Source of the DNA: Dicyema japonicum
Lineage: Eukaryota; Dicyemida; Rhombozoa; Dicyemidae
Direction of reading: 5' to 3'
Length of the DNA: 22,229 bases
Assembly: GCA_011109175.1 (NCBI GenBank)
Contig: RDEW01000179.1
Span: 1-22,229, forward strand
Part shown: piece after piece, positions 1 through 9,169 of the stretch
Position numbering within the stretch: the first letter of the stretch is position 1
Layout: every line of letters starts with the position of its first letter
Notes under the pieces: generated by a model
The model's input: only the letters and a program-made list of their open reading frames with translations
The model's database searches: none
Told to the model about the DNA's origin: nothing
Position numbers and translations under genes: made by a program

Positions 1-287
1 ACGAGCTTAATTGTAGCTTTCTTAATTTTCTCTAGGAGGGATAAGATCTTCTCCCTCTTCGGAGAGAAGAACCACCCCTCGCAGCCATAAAATAGGCTAG
101 GAAGAATAACTCCCTTGAAGATGAACAGGTAGGTGTCGCTAACGTGTAACTTCCGTGTACATAGTAGCGACTGAAAGGCTCTTTTTATCTTCCCCTTTAT
201 GTTGTCCATGTAATCTCCTGCGTGTCCATAGTCGACCCCCAGGTAACGCAGACTGTGTGCATTGTTTACTCCCAGTGTGTATTCGTT
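1..287 (-). pseudogene. Non-LTR retrotransposon RT thumb fragment, open at window edge
   Basis: The minus strand reads about 95 codons without a stop, from just after a TGA at 288-290 down to the window start. Recognisable pieces are SLRYLGVDYG near the beginning, then KIKRAFQSLL, then GVILPSLFYGCEGW. This order (YLGV, a short alpha-helical stretch, then a P-x-L-x-Y-G-x-E-x-W box) is the end of the palm and the thumb of Jockey/R1/RTE-like reverse transcriptases. The catalytic palm (motif A and YADD) should lie upstream, at higher coordinates, but is not seen there, so the copy is 5'-truncated or interrupted at about 288. It continues beyond base 1. The open frame suggests it is younger than most fragments here. 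Exact clade is not determined. Confidence 0.75.
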
Positions 288-1080
288 TCAAGTATTACCT
301 TCTACCAGTGTGAATTAAAAAAACTTATCTATCTTCAATAACTATAACGTTATTTTTTAGAACAAGAATGGAGAATGGGGCAGTAAACTAATTTTTCACA
401 TATACTCCAAGGAGACACCAATTAAGAGGACAACCTTGAGGTATATATTTAATTTAATTTCCATATCACAGTAGTCTTCCTGAGTTGTCATTATCATTTT
501 TGGTGGCTAAACCATCTCCCGAAATATTTTGTTAAGTTTAACAGAATGAAATTAGTGTTTACATACATAATCGCTGATGCCCTAATGCCTAGAAAACGTG
601 GGACTGTTTAAATTAACTCACGTTCAGAATGAAATTAAGAAAGATCGATGTTTATTTCATTTATAAAACAGACTAATACCCCGAGGACTGGTGGCCACAT
701 TGAACGAAAAAGTAGTTTTTGTTTTAGGGACAAGTTTCGTATCTCCAAAAAAATTCAACAGAAGTTGTCTTTTCACTAAAGAGATTGTTTATGTAGTGAA
801 CAAAGAGGAAACCTATTATTTATCCATAAAATCAGCAGCCATGTCTTCTATAAATACGCTCACGGCAATCTCCTAATCGAATGCGCTTTTAGGTGGTGGA
901 TTTGATCTTTTTGTTCAATTTTAAAACTAGGAAAATCGAAGGACCAGGCTTCATATAGACTGGTCGCGTTGTTCTGTTTAATGTCAAATATAATGGAAAT
1001 GACAGTGACAGAACTTGTCATTTCAACATGGTTTTAAAAAAAGAGAGGCTAATTCGACCCATTGACTAACTTTATACGTT
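288..1080. other. AT-rich stretch without a supportable gene
   Basis: A plus-strand open frame at 691-876 has no ATG at its head (it starts GTG), no motif I recognise, and lysine/phenylalanine/serine-rich content expected of AT-rich DNA. It may include decayed 5' RT sequence of the element that becomes recognisable at 1081, but I could not identify the expected SYRPISLL box. Confidence 0.4.
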
Positions 1081-1796
1081 ATGGTTTTTAGCATAGCTCG
1101 GACGCATGAAGAATGTACTTGCTCCATTGACGTCCATAAAACTTTCGACTCTGTGTCGAGGAAGATTCTTACTTTGAAAATTATCCAAACAAAAATCAGA
1201 GATCATAAAAAATGTGTCTGCATTGGACTGTCAAATATATTTCTAGGCTTCTTCCAATATTGTACCTCAAAGATACCCTTCGTCTCCTTTGTTATTCAAC
1301 CAATTCATGGCCTATCTCCCTAAATCGGAAGTCGAAAATGATATTCATCTCACTTATGCTGACAACATCGTTATAGTTTTCTATGATCGGATTGCATGTA
1401 AACATGTATCATCTTAACAAATAGTTATCGAAGAACCGCCTGTCGAACAGCACTGAAAAGTCCGTCATAACTCTCTTCACGATAGCCAAGAGACTGAGAA
1501 GACGGAATGTAATCTCGTTTAGAAAATTTTCAAAAAAATTTTTGGTAATTTTCGACATGCACATTTCATTCTCTCCTATGTTGAAAATTTGATTACAAAA
1601 TATGAAGTCTAACGTGTCGAAATGTCGCTGTGGGTTATGAAAGATTGTAAATCATCCTAGTTTGGTAACTATTACAACCATGTTGGCCGATTAATTTCCT
1701 AGACAAATCAATTCACTAAAGATCGAAGTTAGCCGAAAAAGGACTTTTAAAAATATGGAAGAGTGTACTTGGAGTTTACGGAATGGGATCACTTAG
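1081..1796 (+). pseudogene. Degenerate non-LTR reverse transcriptase (palm to C-terminus)
   Basis: RT landmarks occur in the right order but in shifting frames. Motif A is SIDVHKTFDSVSRKIL, with its aspartate at 1129-1131. Motif B is reduced to SPLLFNQFMAYLP around 1285-1322. Motif C is YADN at 1355-1366, where the catalytic second aspartate of YADD has become asparagine. It is followed by NSTEKSVITLFT at 1446-1481, the conserved post-catalytic segment of Jockey-like RTs. At least one frameshift separates motifs A and B. The C-terminus reads RKRT...NGIT then TAG (1794-1796), matching the end of the element at 21591-22067. The upstream endonuclease is absent, so this is a 5'-truncated dead copy. 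Its 3' tail follows directly. Confidence 0.8.
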
Positions 1797-1858
1797 TTAG
1801 ATAAGAACTTTTATCTTTTTCTCTTGACCCAGTGATCCTGGGGGTAATAATAATTAAA
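1797..1858 (+). mobile_element. 3' UTR and tail of the LINE copy ending here
   Basis: After the GIT-stop the sequence contains AACTTTTATCTTTTTCTCTTG and then GGGGGTAATAATAATTAAAA. The copy near 22068-22125 has AACTTTTATC, TTTCTCGTG and GGGTCAATAAAATAAATAAA in the same order and spacing. Shared non-coding sequence beyond a shared stop codon marks both as one family with an A-rich TAA/TAAA repeat terminus. Confidence 0.7.
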
Positions 1859-2030
1859 ACGTGGTGTAATGTGGTCTACCAGTTATAAAAGTTCTGGAGG
1901 CGCTCAGGTTGCACTTAATGCATCGCGGAAAAGGACAATTAACTACCTCCCATCCTAGAAAAGACTCTTCGGACGACGGCCTCTTCCCTTTCTTAATCCC
2001 CCTTGGCTGAATGGGTTTCTGATTATTCTC

Positions 2031-2783
2031 ATAGGTGACATTGAACATAATCCAGGCTTCTATTCTCAATTCTGCAGATAAACATCAACAAATTCTCGAA
2101 CTACGGTCTTTCATTAAAGAACAGAACATTGACCTGATTTTACTTCAAGAAAGCAGACTTACTCTATCATCACCAACCCCGCATTTTCCAGGATACCACT
2201 GCGTCCCCCTGACCGCTCAAACCGTCGTGGTGGGGATCTCCTCGTCATTATAAGATATAACATTCGATTTACGGACATTTCGGCGAAACTAGAGTCACTA
2301 ATAAACGATGGGACCACTGAAATATTAGGGATATCAATTACAAGCGGACTCTAAACATTACAAACATCTACGTCCCCCTCCATATTCTTGCCCAAAGGGA
2401 TTCTCTTTAAACCTAACCAAGTTAAACAAGCTCGAAATCCTGATATTGTGTGGAGATTTTGATGCTAAACATCCAGCTTGGTTATCCTTATTAAACCAAC
2501 TCACCTCTCTGACTATCCTCAACAACCCAGGAAGCACACTAGACTCCTTACAAGGAAAACGAAGCTTTAACGTTAGACATTACCTTTGTTCCCCAACCTT
2601 GTACCGGACACATCTTGGACGGTGCATTATGGATTATCTTCCGACCACAATCCCATCATTATTTGCATCAAAAAAGTTCTTTACGACAAGAAAGAGACTG
2701 TTTTATTTTTTAACTATAAAAAAGCAAACTGGGATGACTATTCAAAATACATCGATCAAGCTTTAGTAAACTTTGATATATGA
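2031..2783 (+). pseudogene. AP-like endonuclease domain of a Jockey/CR1-type LINE, frameshifted
   Basis: This is the N-terminal DNA-nicking domain of a non-LTR retrotransposon polyprotein, assembled from at least four frame segments. The first (from 2035) reads LNIIQASILNSADKHQQI, followed by EQNIDLILLQESRL with the catalytic glutamate, then a PGY. A shift near 2210 restores DRSNRRGGDLLVIIRYNIRF, the usual RGGG strand. NITNIYVP follows in another frame at about 2354. CGDFDAKHPAW (2453-2485) carries the conserved D/N-x-N-like centre with N changed to D. SDHNPI at 2640-2657 holds the catalytic D-H pair. After it comes FNYKKANWDDY, the linker typical of Jockey-like proteins. The family uses this enzyme for target-primed reverse transcription. 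The sequence is inactive through frameshifts. Confidence 0.85.
2037..2057 (+). other. 2A-like D-I-E-x-N-P-G motif at the head of the LINE
   Basis: In the frame ata-ggt-gac-att-gaa the sequence reads LIILIGDIEHNPGF. 2A-like ribosome-skipping peptides and the N-terminus of many LINE proteins carry D-[VI]-E-x-N-P-G-P. Here the last proline is phenylalanine. The same bases read in another frame (T-L-N-I-I-Q) also look like the first strand of the endonuclease, so one of the two readings is coincidental. Confidence 0.3.
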
Positions 2784-4564
2784 TATTCCCCTTAATAGAT
2801 AAAGCTATTGACTTTCTAAACAAAACTATTCTCAAGGCGCGGAGAACATTCATTCTGCGTGGATCATTTAAATTTTACAATGAAAAATTTGATCAGAACA
2901 CCAAATCATTAATTAAAGAAAGGAATCGGCTGAAAAGACATGTACCTTCATTTCCCGGACAGAAAAATCAAACAAAAACTCTCAACAAAGAAATATCAAA
3001 AAAGATTAGAAAAGCTGAAGCCAACAATGAAGCAAACTAGTATCTTCCTTCCATTTCAGAAATCTGCTCAGACGATATGGAGAGAAATTAAACAATTTGA
3101 TCCAAAAGGAAATTTTAAAAGACAACAGACGGAACAGCACAATCTTTAAGAGCTCATGAAATACTACACCAATATAAGCCACAAACCTTTCAGGAAAATG
3201 GATGGGCCTTTCTTTATCCTCAATAAGACCGAAGAGAACACAACTGATTAACTTTATCTCTCATTCAGAAGTCAGTGAGGGTTTGAAGAGGATGAATTCT
3301 TTTCTCTCATGTGGGCCAGATACTATGGTATTTTACTAAAACACCTTGGACCTATTGCGATTGATGTAATCACAGTGATGTTCAACTATTCAATAAACAT
3401 GAATACAATTCCAACTATCTGAAAATTGTTTTTTATACGCCCAATCTTAAGCCTGGAAAGCCTAAAGACAATCCTGCATCATTTCGACCAATCTCTTTAC
3501 TATGCACTTATCAAAGTTATTGGAAAAATTGACATTATAACCCCGTCCCTTCCTTTTTCGTCCTTACAACATGGATTCAGAAAGGGTCAGTCAACTTCTA
3601 CCCCATAACTTCCCTCAGCCAATTTATCATTGAAGGCTTTAACACAAATCTCGTCACCTCAAAACAGTCGTCTGCTTGATCATTTACAAAAGGCCTTTGA
3701 CTCTGTCTCAAGGAAAATCCTACCCGGAAATTGTTTGTCCTCCCCGTCAACCCCAATATAAAACTTTAGCTTGCTAACTTCATAAATGGAAAAAGAGCCC
3801 GGGTATACATGGATGGGACCAAATCAATTTCAAACTTACTACCCAATAGTGTCCCACAAGGTTCTCTTTATCACCCGCCTTATTTAACTTATGCATGTCC
3901 GATTTACCACAACCCGATAATAAAGACGATTTCATCCTATCATATGCTGATGACTTATTAATCAGATCCCGCGATCAAGATATCCCAAAGGCATCAGAAA
4001 GACTACAAGAATACCTTCACAAAATTCAAATTTTGTTAAATTATAACCTGCTTGATATATCTACTGAAAAATGTCCTTTCATCTCACGTCGACGTTGTCT
4101 CTGGAAGCTACTCGAGAAAGCTAGGGATAATCAAAACTATTTTTGGTGCTACCAAAACCCCTTTCCCAGCTTTGAAATTGTTGTACAAACAATTCATTGA
4201 GCCAACTGTCAGCTATGCCTGTACGTCATGGAGAATCAATCTGTCCTGGACGATCAAACAAAGATTCCGGGACATTCAGGCCTTAACAGCCACTACTATT
4301 AGTAATCTCAGGAAACTAGAAAAGCTAATACCCTCATCACTTGAAGACCTTATCCAACAAAATGGAAAAAGATTTGCTACCCTGTGCAAGCAATGCAACT
4401 CTCAACAATACACAATCACGACGTGTCTTATGAGAAGAATATACATCACCCCTTTTCAATTCCTATTCCCAAAACCACTCAGCCCACAAAGAAGTTGTGT
4501 TGGATCCCAAAGGGCGCACGAGAAAAAAATGTTTTTTTATTTATTTAACCCAAGACCACGGTAA
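2780..4564 (+). pseudogene. Linker, reverse transcriptase and C-terminus of the same LINE
   Basis: Follows the endonuclease in the same orientation. The linker (2780-3149) includes an IDKAIDFLNKTIL helix, ERNRLKRHVPSF, and WREIKQFDPKG. RT motifs follow: NPASFRPISLL (around 3470-3500), QHGFRKGQSTST (around 3570-3600), KAFDSVSRK with its catalytic aspartate at 3699-3701, VPQGSL near 3850 followed by a one-base slip into ALFNLCMSDLP, and an intact YADD at 3943-3954. DISTEKCPF comes next, then a thumb with YKQFIEPTVSYACTSW (about 4180-4230). Many frameshifts and stops (for example before 3895) make it non-functional. Its C-terminus differs from the GIT-ending family, so it may be a separate LINE. 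The end at about 4535 is an estimate, set where a tail of opposite orientation begins. Confidence 0.85.
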
Positions 4565-4580
4565 AACAAAACTAAAAAAA
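4532..4580 (-). mobile_element. Solo LINE 3' tail in minus orientation
   Basis: Read on the minus strand this is GTTTTGTTTTACCGTGG followed by TCTTGGGTTAAATAAATAAA. It resembles the terminal UTR of the GIT family (TTTCTCGTGATTTCGGGTCAATAAAATAAATAA at 22095-22125). If so it is a very short 5'-truncated insertion placed tail-to-tail against the plus-strand LINE that ends here. Similarity is short and AT-rich, so moderate to low confidence. Confidence 0.4.
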
Positions 4581-4652
4581 TGTTAAAGATAATTAATAAA
4601 TAATGTTAAAGATAATTAATAATAAGAAAAAAATGTTAAAGATAATTAATAA
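4580..4652. repeat. Three-copy tandem repeat of a 20-bp AT-rich unit
   Basis: The unit ATGTTAAAGATAATTAATAA begins at 4580, 4603 and 4633, separated by 23 and 30 bases. The spacer before the third copy contains an A-run resembling that before the first. It lies next to the minus-strand LINE tail. Confidence 0.85.
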
Positions 4653-4659
4653 ATTTAAT

Positions 4660-6060
4660 AATAAAATATTAATTATTTAAATATAAAAACTTGTTCACGT
4701 GCTTAGTAGTTTGTGTAACCATGATCTCTCGTGTTATTATTATTTACAAACGAGTCATATTAATTATCGTGGAATATCACGAAAAGTTATTCTATTAATT
4801 AGGAATTCAACAGTTGGTCATCATTGAAGTACACAGGAAATTACTCATTTGAGGTATTTGAATTAATTATAATAATTTCACATTTAAAACTAGTGAATGA
4901 TAAATAAATTGTTTTTTAACAAAATAAAACGAGTAAAGTATCTGATTAGGTGGATTTAATTCCAAATTGCTGGTAACCTTCTCATTCTGCTAGAAGAAGA
5001 GTCTGCCATCAACTCCCTTTTATTCCTCTTCTCCACATCAGAGTCAGTCTAAATTTCTCTGTCAGAGTTCAGTAGGATGTCCTCACGGTATGCCAGTTTA
5101 CAAGTTGAGAGGTAGCAGAGGTGTACCCTTCATCAGAAACCTTCATCCCATGTTTGTGTTCAATTTGCATGCAATCGAGAATCCTTTCAAAACTACTGGC
5201 TGGATGTAGTTCTCCTTGCTCCTTCAACAGATTGCTTATCCATATAGCTATTCAAACATTTCGAGACAACTCCATCCAAGGTCACAACTAGTTGGATAAT
5301 CTTTACTTGACAATCGTAGAGAAGCGAAAGCTCATTTACGCGAGGTAAATATTTTGTAGTCAATGTTCATTCCTCATGTTCCTTTATTTTTATTAACTTG
5401 AATACACTAAGAAAGAAGTTAATAGCCAATGACTAATATTTCCCAGGTCACATAAGCATAGACCTTCTAATATCCCACTAAGAACATGCAGTTGTAAGAC
5501 AAATGACCCCTTTTCGTGCTGTCCAAGCAATAGGTGCTACCTGAGACAGATGGAGCAATGATGCCACTCTTGTTGAACATAGAAAAAAACACAGAAAATG
5601 GGGGGATACATTCATAATTTATATAATTTATAGCGAATTGCCCCGTGAAGATAAAATAATAGGTTAATTATTCATTCCTGACCTATTTTTAAAGCAACAT
5701 GAGTAAAACCATAATAGTTATAATTTCACCCGTGCAGCATTCGAAACAATCTTCCTAACCAAGTTCTTACGACTTGGTATAGAATTTCCTCAACTCATCC
5801 AGATCGTCTCCATTTCAGAGTTCACAAAGTTTAGATCTCCATCAATTGTTTCTGGAAGTGTAACACGCCGATATCCATGGAAACACGGTCCCATTCTCAT
5901 GAAGTAATCCTCCATTACTATATTATTATGCATATAACGCTTTCAAGTGAGATATCATATTTGAAAAGAACACTGAAATTTTATCTTTTCGACAAATACC
6001 ATCTCTTTTTTACCCCTCGTTTTTGAAAATGAAATCATTCTTTCTCACACAAAAGGTCGA
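4660..6060. other. Non-coding AT-rich stretch
   Basis: No gene supported. 4980-5560 is somewhat less AT-rich but all frames are interrupted and no motif was recognised. A short hairpin, ACCAAG...CTTGGT, lies at about 5759-5779. Part of 5735-6060 could be upstream sequence of the WYLDD reverse transcriptase, because a stretch reading FLRLGIEFPQLIQIVS sits there, but its distance to the catalytic box does not fit. Confidence 0.35.
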
Positions 6061-6066
6061 TTCATT

Positions 6067-6260
6067 AAGTCTCCTTTTTTCATCGGAATCGATAATGTTC
6101 TGCAAGATATTTCTACTCTTCTCAATTTATGGTACCTAGACGACTGAATCCTTGGAAGAAGCCATGAGAGTGTCTGTTAAAAGTAATTACGATTTTCTAG
6201 GATTTTTGAGGATTGGATTTGAAGTTATACAAAAAAGTATGAAGAAGTTAGTTTTTGCAT
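6067..6260 (+). pseudogene. Fragment of a WYLDD-type reverse transcriptase
   Basis: One frame reads KSPFFIGIDNVLQDIST and then LLNLWYLDD, with W-Y-L-D-D at 6130-6144. It is followed by a TGA and then ILGRSHESV, further stops, and FSRIFEDWI. In animal genomes one group of reverse transcriptases has QGDPLxPxLF before an aliphatic segment and VWYLDDGTLGGS instead of the Jockey YADD; the preserved order SP-F-F / IDNVL / LNLWYLDD / ILGRSHESV matches that pattern. Both catalytic aspartates remain, but the glycine after them is a stop codon. Upstream motif A is not identified. It is unrelated in sequence to the other RT fragments in this window. Possible remains of its C-terminal part are noted at 7500-7700. 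Confidence 0.6.
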
Positions 6261-6334
6261 GATTGGATAATCTTTTGCCTTCAGAAAAACAAATTGATGA
6301 TGTTGTTCAAGTATATAGCCGCGTGGCGCCATGT

Positions 6335-6640
6335 AGTTTTTAGTGGCTAATTGGTTGAAGTTTCTGTTTGTTCGTCTGTTCTTCCTCTCTCTTCCTATTA
6401 GAGTGGAGTCATGTGATCCACCTGTCTAGGTGTCGCCCAGTGCCAAGCCGACACGAAAAAGGATCATTTGCTCTTCCCCACTCCACTGGAGAGGTTTCCA
6501 CAACTGCAAGTATGGATGTCTTTTACCCTTTATGTTGATTCCGGATGGACTTTGTTTCTGTAGAAGTGGAAACTGGATACACTTAATTAGTTGTTTTTAA
6601 CTTATTTCTCAATGTATCCGGGGTTAATAAATAAATAATA
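6335..6640 (+). mobile_element. Candidate SINE: tRNA-like start, structured body, LINE-like 3' tail
   Basis: The start contains AGTGGCTAATTGGTTGAAG (A-box core at 6344-6354), which resembles the A box of Ser/Leu-type tRNA genes. A convincing B box is not seen; the nearest candidate is around 6405-6420. The body has three small stems: GTGGA/TCCAC (6403-6407 with 6417-6421), GTGTCG/CGACAC (6430-6435 with 6449-6454) and CTCCACTGGAG (6481-6491). The 3' end, GGATACACTTAATT (from about 6574), then TTATTTCTC and GGGGTTAATAAATAAATAATAA, follows the 3' UTR of the GIT LINE family. A tRNA-related head plus a LINE-derived tail is the standard SINE plan. Alternatively this is a truncated LINE 3' end with a chance A box. 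Confidence 0.45.
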
Positions 6641-6649
6641 AATTCGTCA

Positions 6650-6752
6650 GTGTCTAATAACTTTCTCACAATGTTTAATAAGTTTGTCAAAATGTTTAAA
6701 AATTGTGTCAAAAGTTCAATAACTTTTAAATAATGTTTAATTAAATGACAAA
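6650..6752. repeat. Five-unit tandem array, ~21-bp period
   Basis: Units start at 6650, 6671, 6692, 6713 and 6733, with lengths 21, 21, 21, 20 and about 20. The clearest are ATGTTTAATAAGTTTGTCAAA and ATGTTTAAAAATTGTGTCAAA. Outer units are more diverged. The array begins directly after the TAAA-rich tail of the candidate SINE, as if it expanded from that terminus. Confidence 0.8.
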
Positions 6753-7439
6753 TTGCAATTTAAGTGAATTCTGAAGAGGAACTAAAACTTTGCTAGATGA
6801 TGACAGTTCAAGAATGAACAGGTTCTACTTTCAAACACGGAGTTGGAAGTCAGGGTTGGCTCAGAGCGCTCTTGGCAAATTTAAAACACACACAGGCACT
6901 CCAGAAGGTGAATCATTATAACTAATTCTCTGTTATTTATCTGTAAGCTGCTCTTCATGATCTGAGAGCTAAAAAATTGTCCTACTTCTATCTAGTAACC
7001 ATCAGTATCTGTGGAAGTAGGGAACATTCCTTAATGATCCGGATTACCGAACTAATCTGAAATCGGATAAGATATGGTTTTGAAAAAGAAAGAGTCTTTT
7101 GAGAGCAATATGGATGAAAGAAGGCCTGCCTCAAGACAACTAGAAGTCATTATTCCAATGCTTGGTTGAATGTTTATCAAGTGCTAAAATTGGCAACCTT
7201 CTGACGATGAGGAAATGAGAAAATTAACCTCGCTCCGTCTTGACCTTAATTTTGTGCTAAATAAAATGTCGTAGTGGACGTCGGATCGATGGTTATCATC
7301 ATTTATGCTGATTTCTGGCTGTCCACCGACATGCAGTCTAAACTTGACTTAAAAATGCACTTTCCTCTGCTTGCCACTACTACGATGTTTTCCGAAATTA
7401 GTCGCCAGAGCTTATTCACTTTCGTATAAAATCTACTCT
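6753..7439. other. No supportable gene
   Basis: Mixed-composition DNA without an open frame longer than about 50 codons and without recognised motifs. It lies between two regions that may both derive from the WYLDD element, so it may be decayed retroelement DNA. Confidence 0.3.
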
Positions 7440-7478
7440 ACTTTTTTGGTAAAAGCCTGGGGTTAATAAATAAAATTT
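7440..7478 (+). mobile_element. Short LINE-like 3' terminus
   Basis: The sequence CCTGGGGTTAATAAATAAAAT (around 7457-7477) matches the end of the tail at 6601-6640 (CCGGGGTTAATAAATAAATA). Only this terminal stretch is clear; preceding bases do not align well. Confidence 0.35.
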
Positions 7479-7489
7479 CAGAAGTTTCC

Positions 7490-7760
7490 TCCTTTTAATG
7501 CCCTCATCTAAACCAGTCAATTCCCTCGCTCTGTCGTTCTGGAAAGACAAGATTTCATCGACAACACGCTCTTTAAAAACTATAATATCGGTAAGGGCTT
7601 CCAGGCAGAATAAATTCCTGATAATCTCTGGTTCTTGAAGATAATCGAACATAGCGACAGATCCTTTAGCAACAATGTTGTCAAAAAAAGAAATATCTCA
7701 TTACATTACTAAAGACTCTCAACCAGTTTGTGGCATATCCTTCTCACAGCTGTTAATTAC
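7490..7760 (+). pseudogene. Possible C-terminal remnant of the WYLDD element
   Basis: On the plus strand SKPVNSLALSFWKDKISS, then RQNKFLIISGS and NIATDPLATML can be read across two stops. Proteins with WYLDD-type RTs often end with a helical region of the pattern LQ..LS...D......L........A+LLA.S...WL.ALP. The resemblance is loose. A 78-codon open frame on the opposite strand (7416-7652, minus) overlaps and has no recognisable domain; I treat it as a shadow, but the reverse cannot be excluded. Confidence 0.22.
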
Positions 7761-7899
7761 AATATGTTGATCTACACAGGATGAGATATTGGAATCATCC
7801 TAATTGTCCTACCATTTTTATTAATCTGGAAAAAGGCGGAGAACATATTGTACGAGGAAAAAGATTAGGAACTTAACTAAACTAAAAGTAAGATAAGAT

Positions 7900-8960
7900 T
7901 TTCAGTAAAAGACAATCCTTTGATATTCAAATTAGATCTTCTTACAGCTCAATGTCGATAGATTGCCTCTCAATACTGGAAATGTTCAGTCGAGGAACAT
8001 GAATAGAACTTTTCAATTTTGGTGGGTGTATTCATATCAACACTTTTTAAACAAACTTTTTGACATGTCGATCTACATGAACAAAGACGTTAAACAACTT
8101 TGCAACAAAGCAAAGCAAAATCAAATAACCTTCAGCAATAACGAGTAACTCGAACGGTCAACAAAAAAAGTTTAACTTTTCATTACAAGCAATTCATCAG
8201 GATGACATTGAATTATGCCTCCCTAGCCAGAGCTAAATATCACCCTCCCTTCTACAAAAGCTGCACCAGGTCCAATATCTAGTATTGAGAGGTACAACGG
8301 GTTATTTAAAATCATTTCACGTTGGGAGTAGAACTCCTGCTTACGGATGGCCACCTTAAAATGAGGAGCGTACAATATCCCAGACAATCGTTGATCCAAA
8401 CCACCCAACCTTCCCATTATTTGAATCCACTAACTGCAGATAAATACGGAGAACATTTGCTGATCTCCAACACTCAGAAAAATCCCACCTCTATAACAAA
8501 ACCTAACCTGGACGAAAATTATACATGAATTTGTTTTTACGAACCTTTAAAAAAACAAAATACTTGAACGCAGACCTCCTGAGATTTGGTTTTTTGTTTA
8601 ATGAATGATATTTTTCAATGTTTATCATGATATTTTCATTTATTTTTTAATTAATTTATTTATTTTAATTAATAGAAATAAAGTTCATTTTCAAGGTTGA
8701 AACCATCCCAATCAATCACGTAAGTCTTGTAAAACAAGTTATTTATCTAGTTAGTAATTTATGTAGGAAGTATTGGATAGTAGTTACAGTGAATAAAATT
8801 ATTTTTCTTCGCTTTAGGATACATCTTAAAGCGTTTATTCCCAGGAGATGCTAATGATTTTATGAGAGTCTCTTAAAGATCGCAATCAGCTTTTACTACA
8901 GGTGTTTTTATTTCCAATAAACAAAAAGACACTTTAAATTAGAACATTTTTGTAATATAA
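7900..8960. other. No supportable gene; less AT-rich island at 8200-8430
   Basis: Overlapping open frames exist on both strands at 8223-8528. The minus-strand frame 8223-8417 (from ATG, 64 codons, bounded by TAG on both sides) has balanced composition but no domain I recognise. 8590-8760 is extremely AT-rich and holds only simple TTTATT/TTAATT runs. Confidence 0.3.
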
Positions 8961-8969
8961 AAAGACCTT

Positions 8970-9150
8970 GAATATGGCGTAGTGTCACAAATTCCGGGCA
9001 AATTTCTAATTTCCCCTGATTCGAATCTCGTTGCTGCAAATTCCGGTGAAGGCTCCACGCGTCTATAATGCTTCGGCTATGAAGAGTAACAAAGCTATCA
9101 GTTAATACTTCACAACAGAATCGGATCTTCTTAATAGGACTATAACGGAA
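8970..9150 (+). mobile_element. tRNA-headed SINE-like copy A
   Basis: A near-consensus RNA polymerase III A box, TGGCGTAGTG, lies at 8975-8984, and a B box, GATTCGAATC, at 9018-9027, 33 bases apart, which is a tRNA-like spacing. No cloverleaf can be folded convincingly, so it is not a functional tRNA. Downstream, TTCGGCTATGAAGAG (9072) and CAGAATCGGATCTTCTTAA (9116) have counterparts in the same order in the copy at 11734. The sequence then runs to an A-rich patch (GGAAAAAAACAAAAAAAGG, about 9148-9166) that could be its tail. Confidence 0.5.
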
Positions 9151-9169
9151 AAAAACAAAAAAAGGAGTT

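Noticed and set aside
691-876. 61-codon plus-strand frame
   Set aside because: No ATG, no recognised motif, and composition expected for AT-rich DNA.
1854-2069. Minus-strand 71-codon open frame containing CPFPRCIKC
   Set aside because: It overlaps the 3' tail of one plus-strand LINE and the head of the next; the cysteines do not form a recognised finger, so I treat it as a shadow.
8223-8417. Minus-strand 64-codon frame with balanced composition
   Set aside because: Overlapped by an open plus-strand frame, flanked by stops and without any recognised motif; too weak to call.
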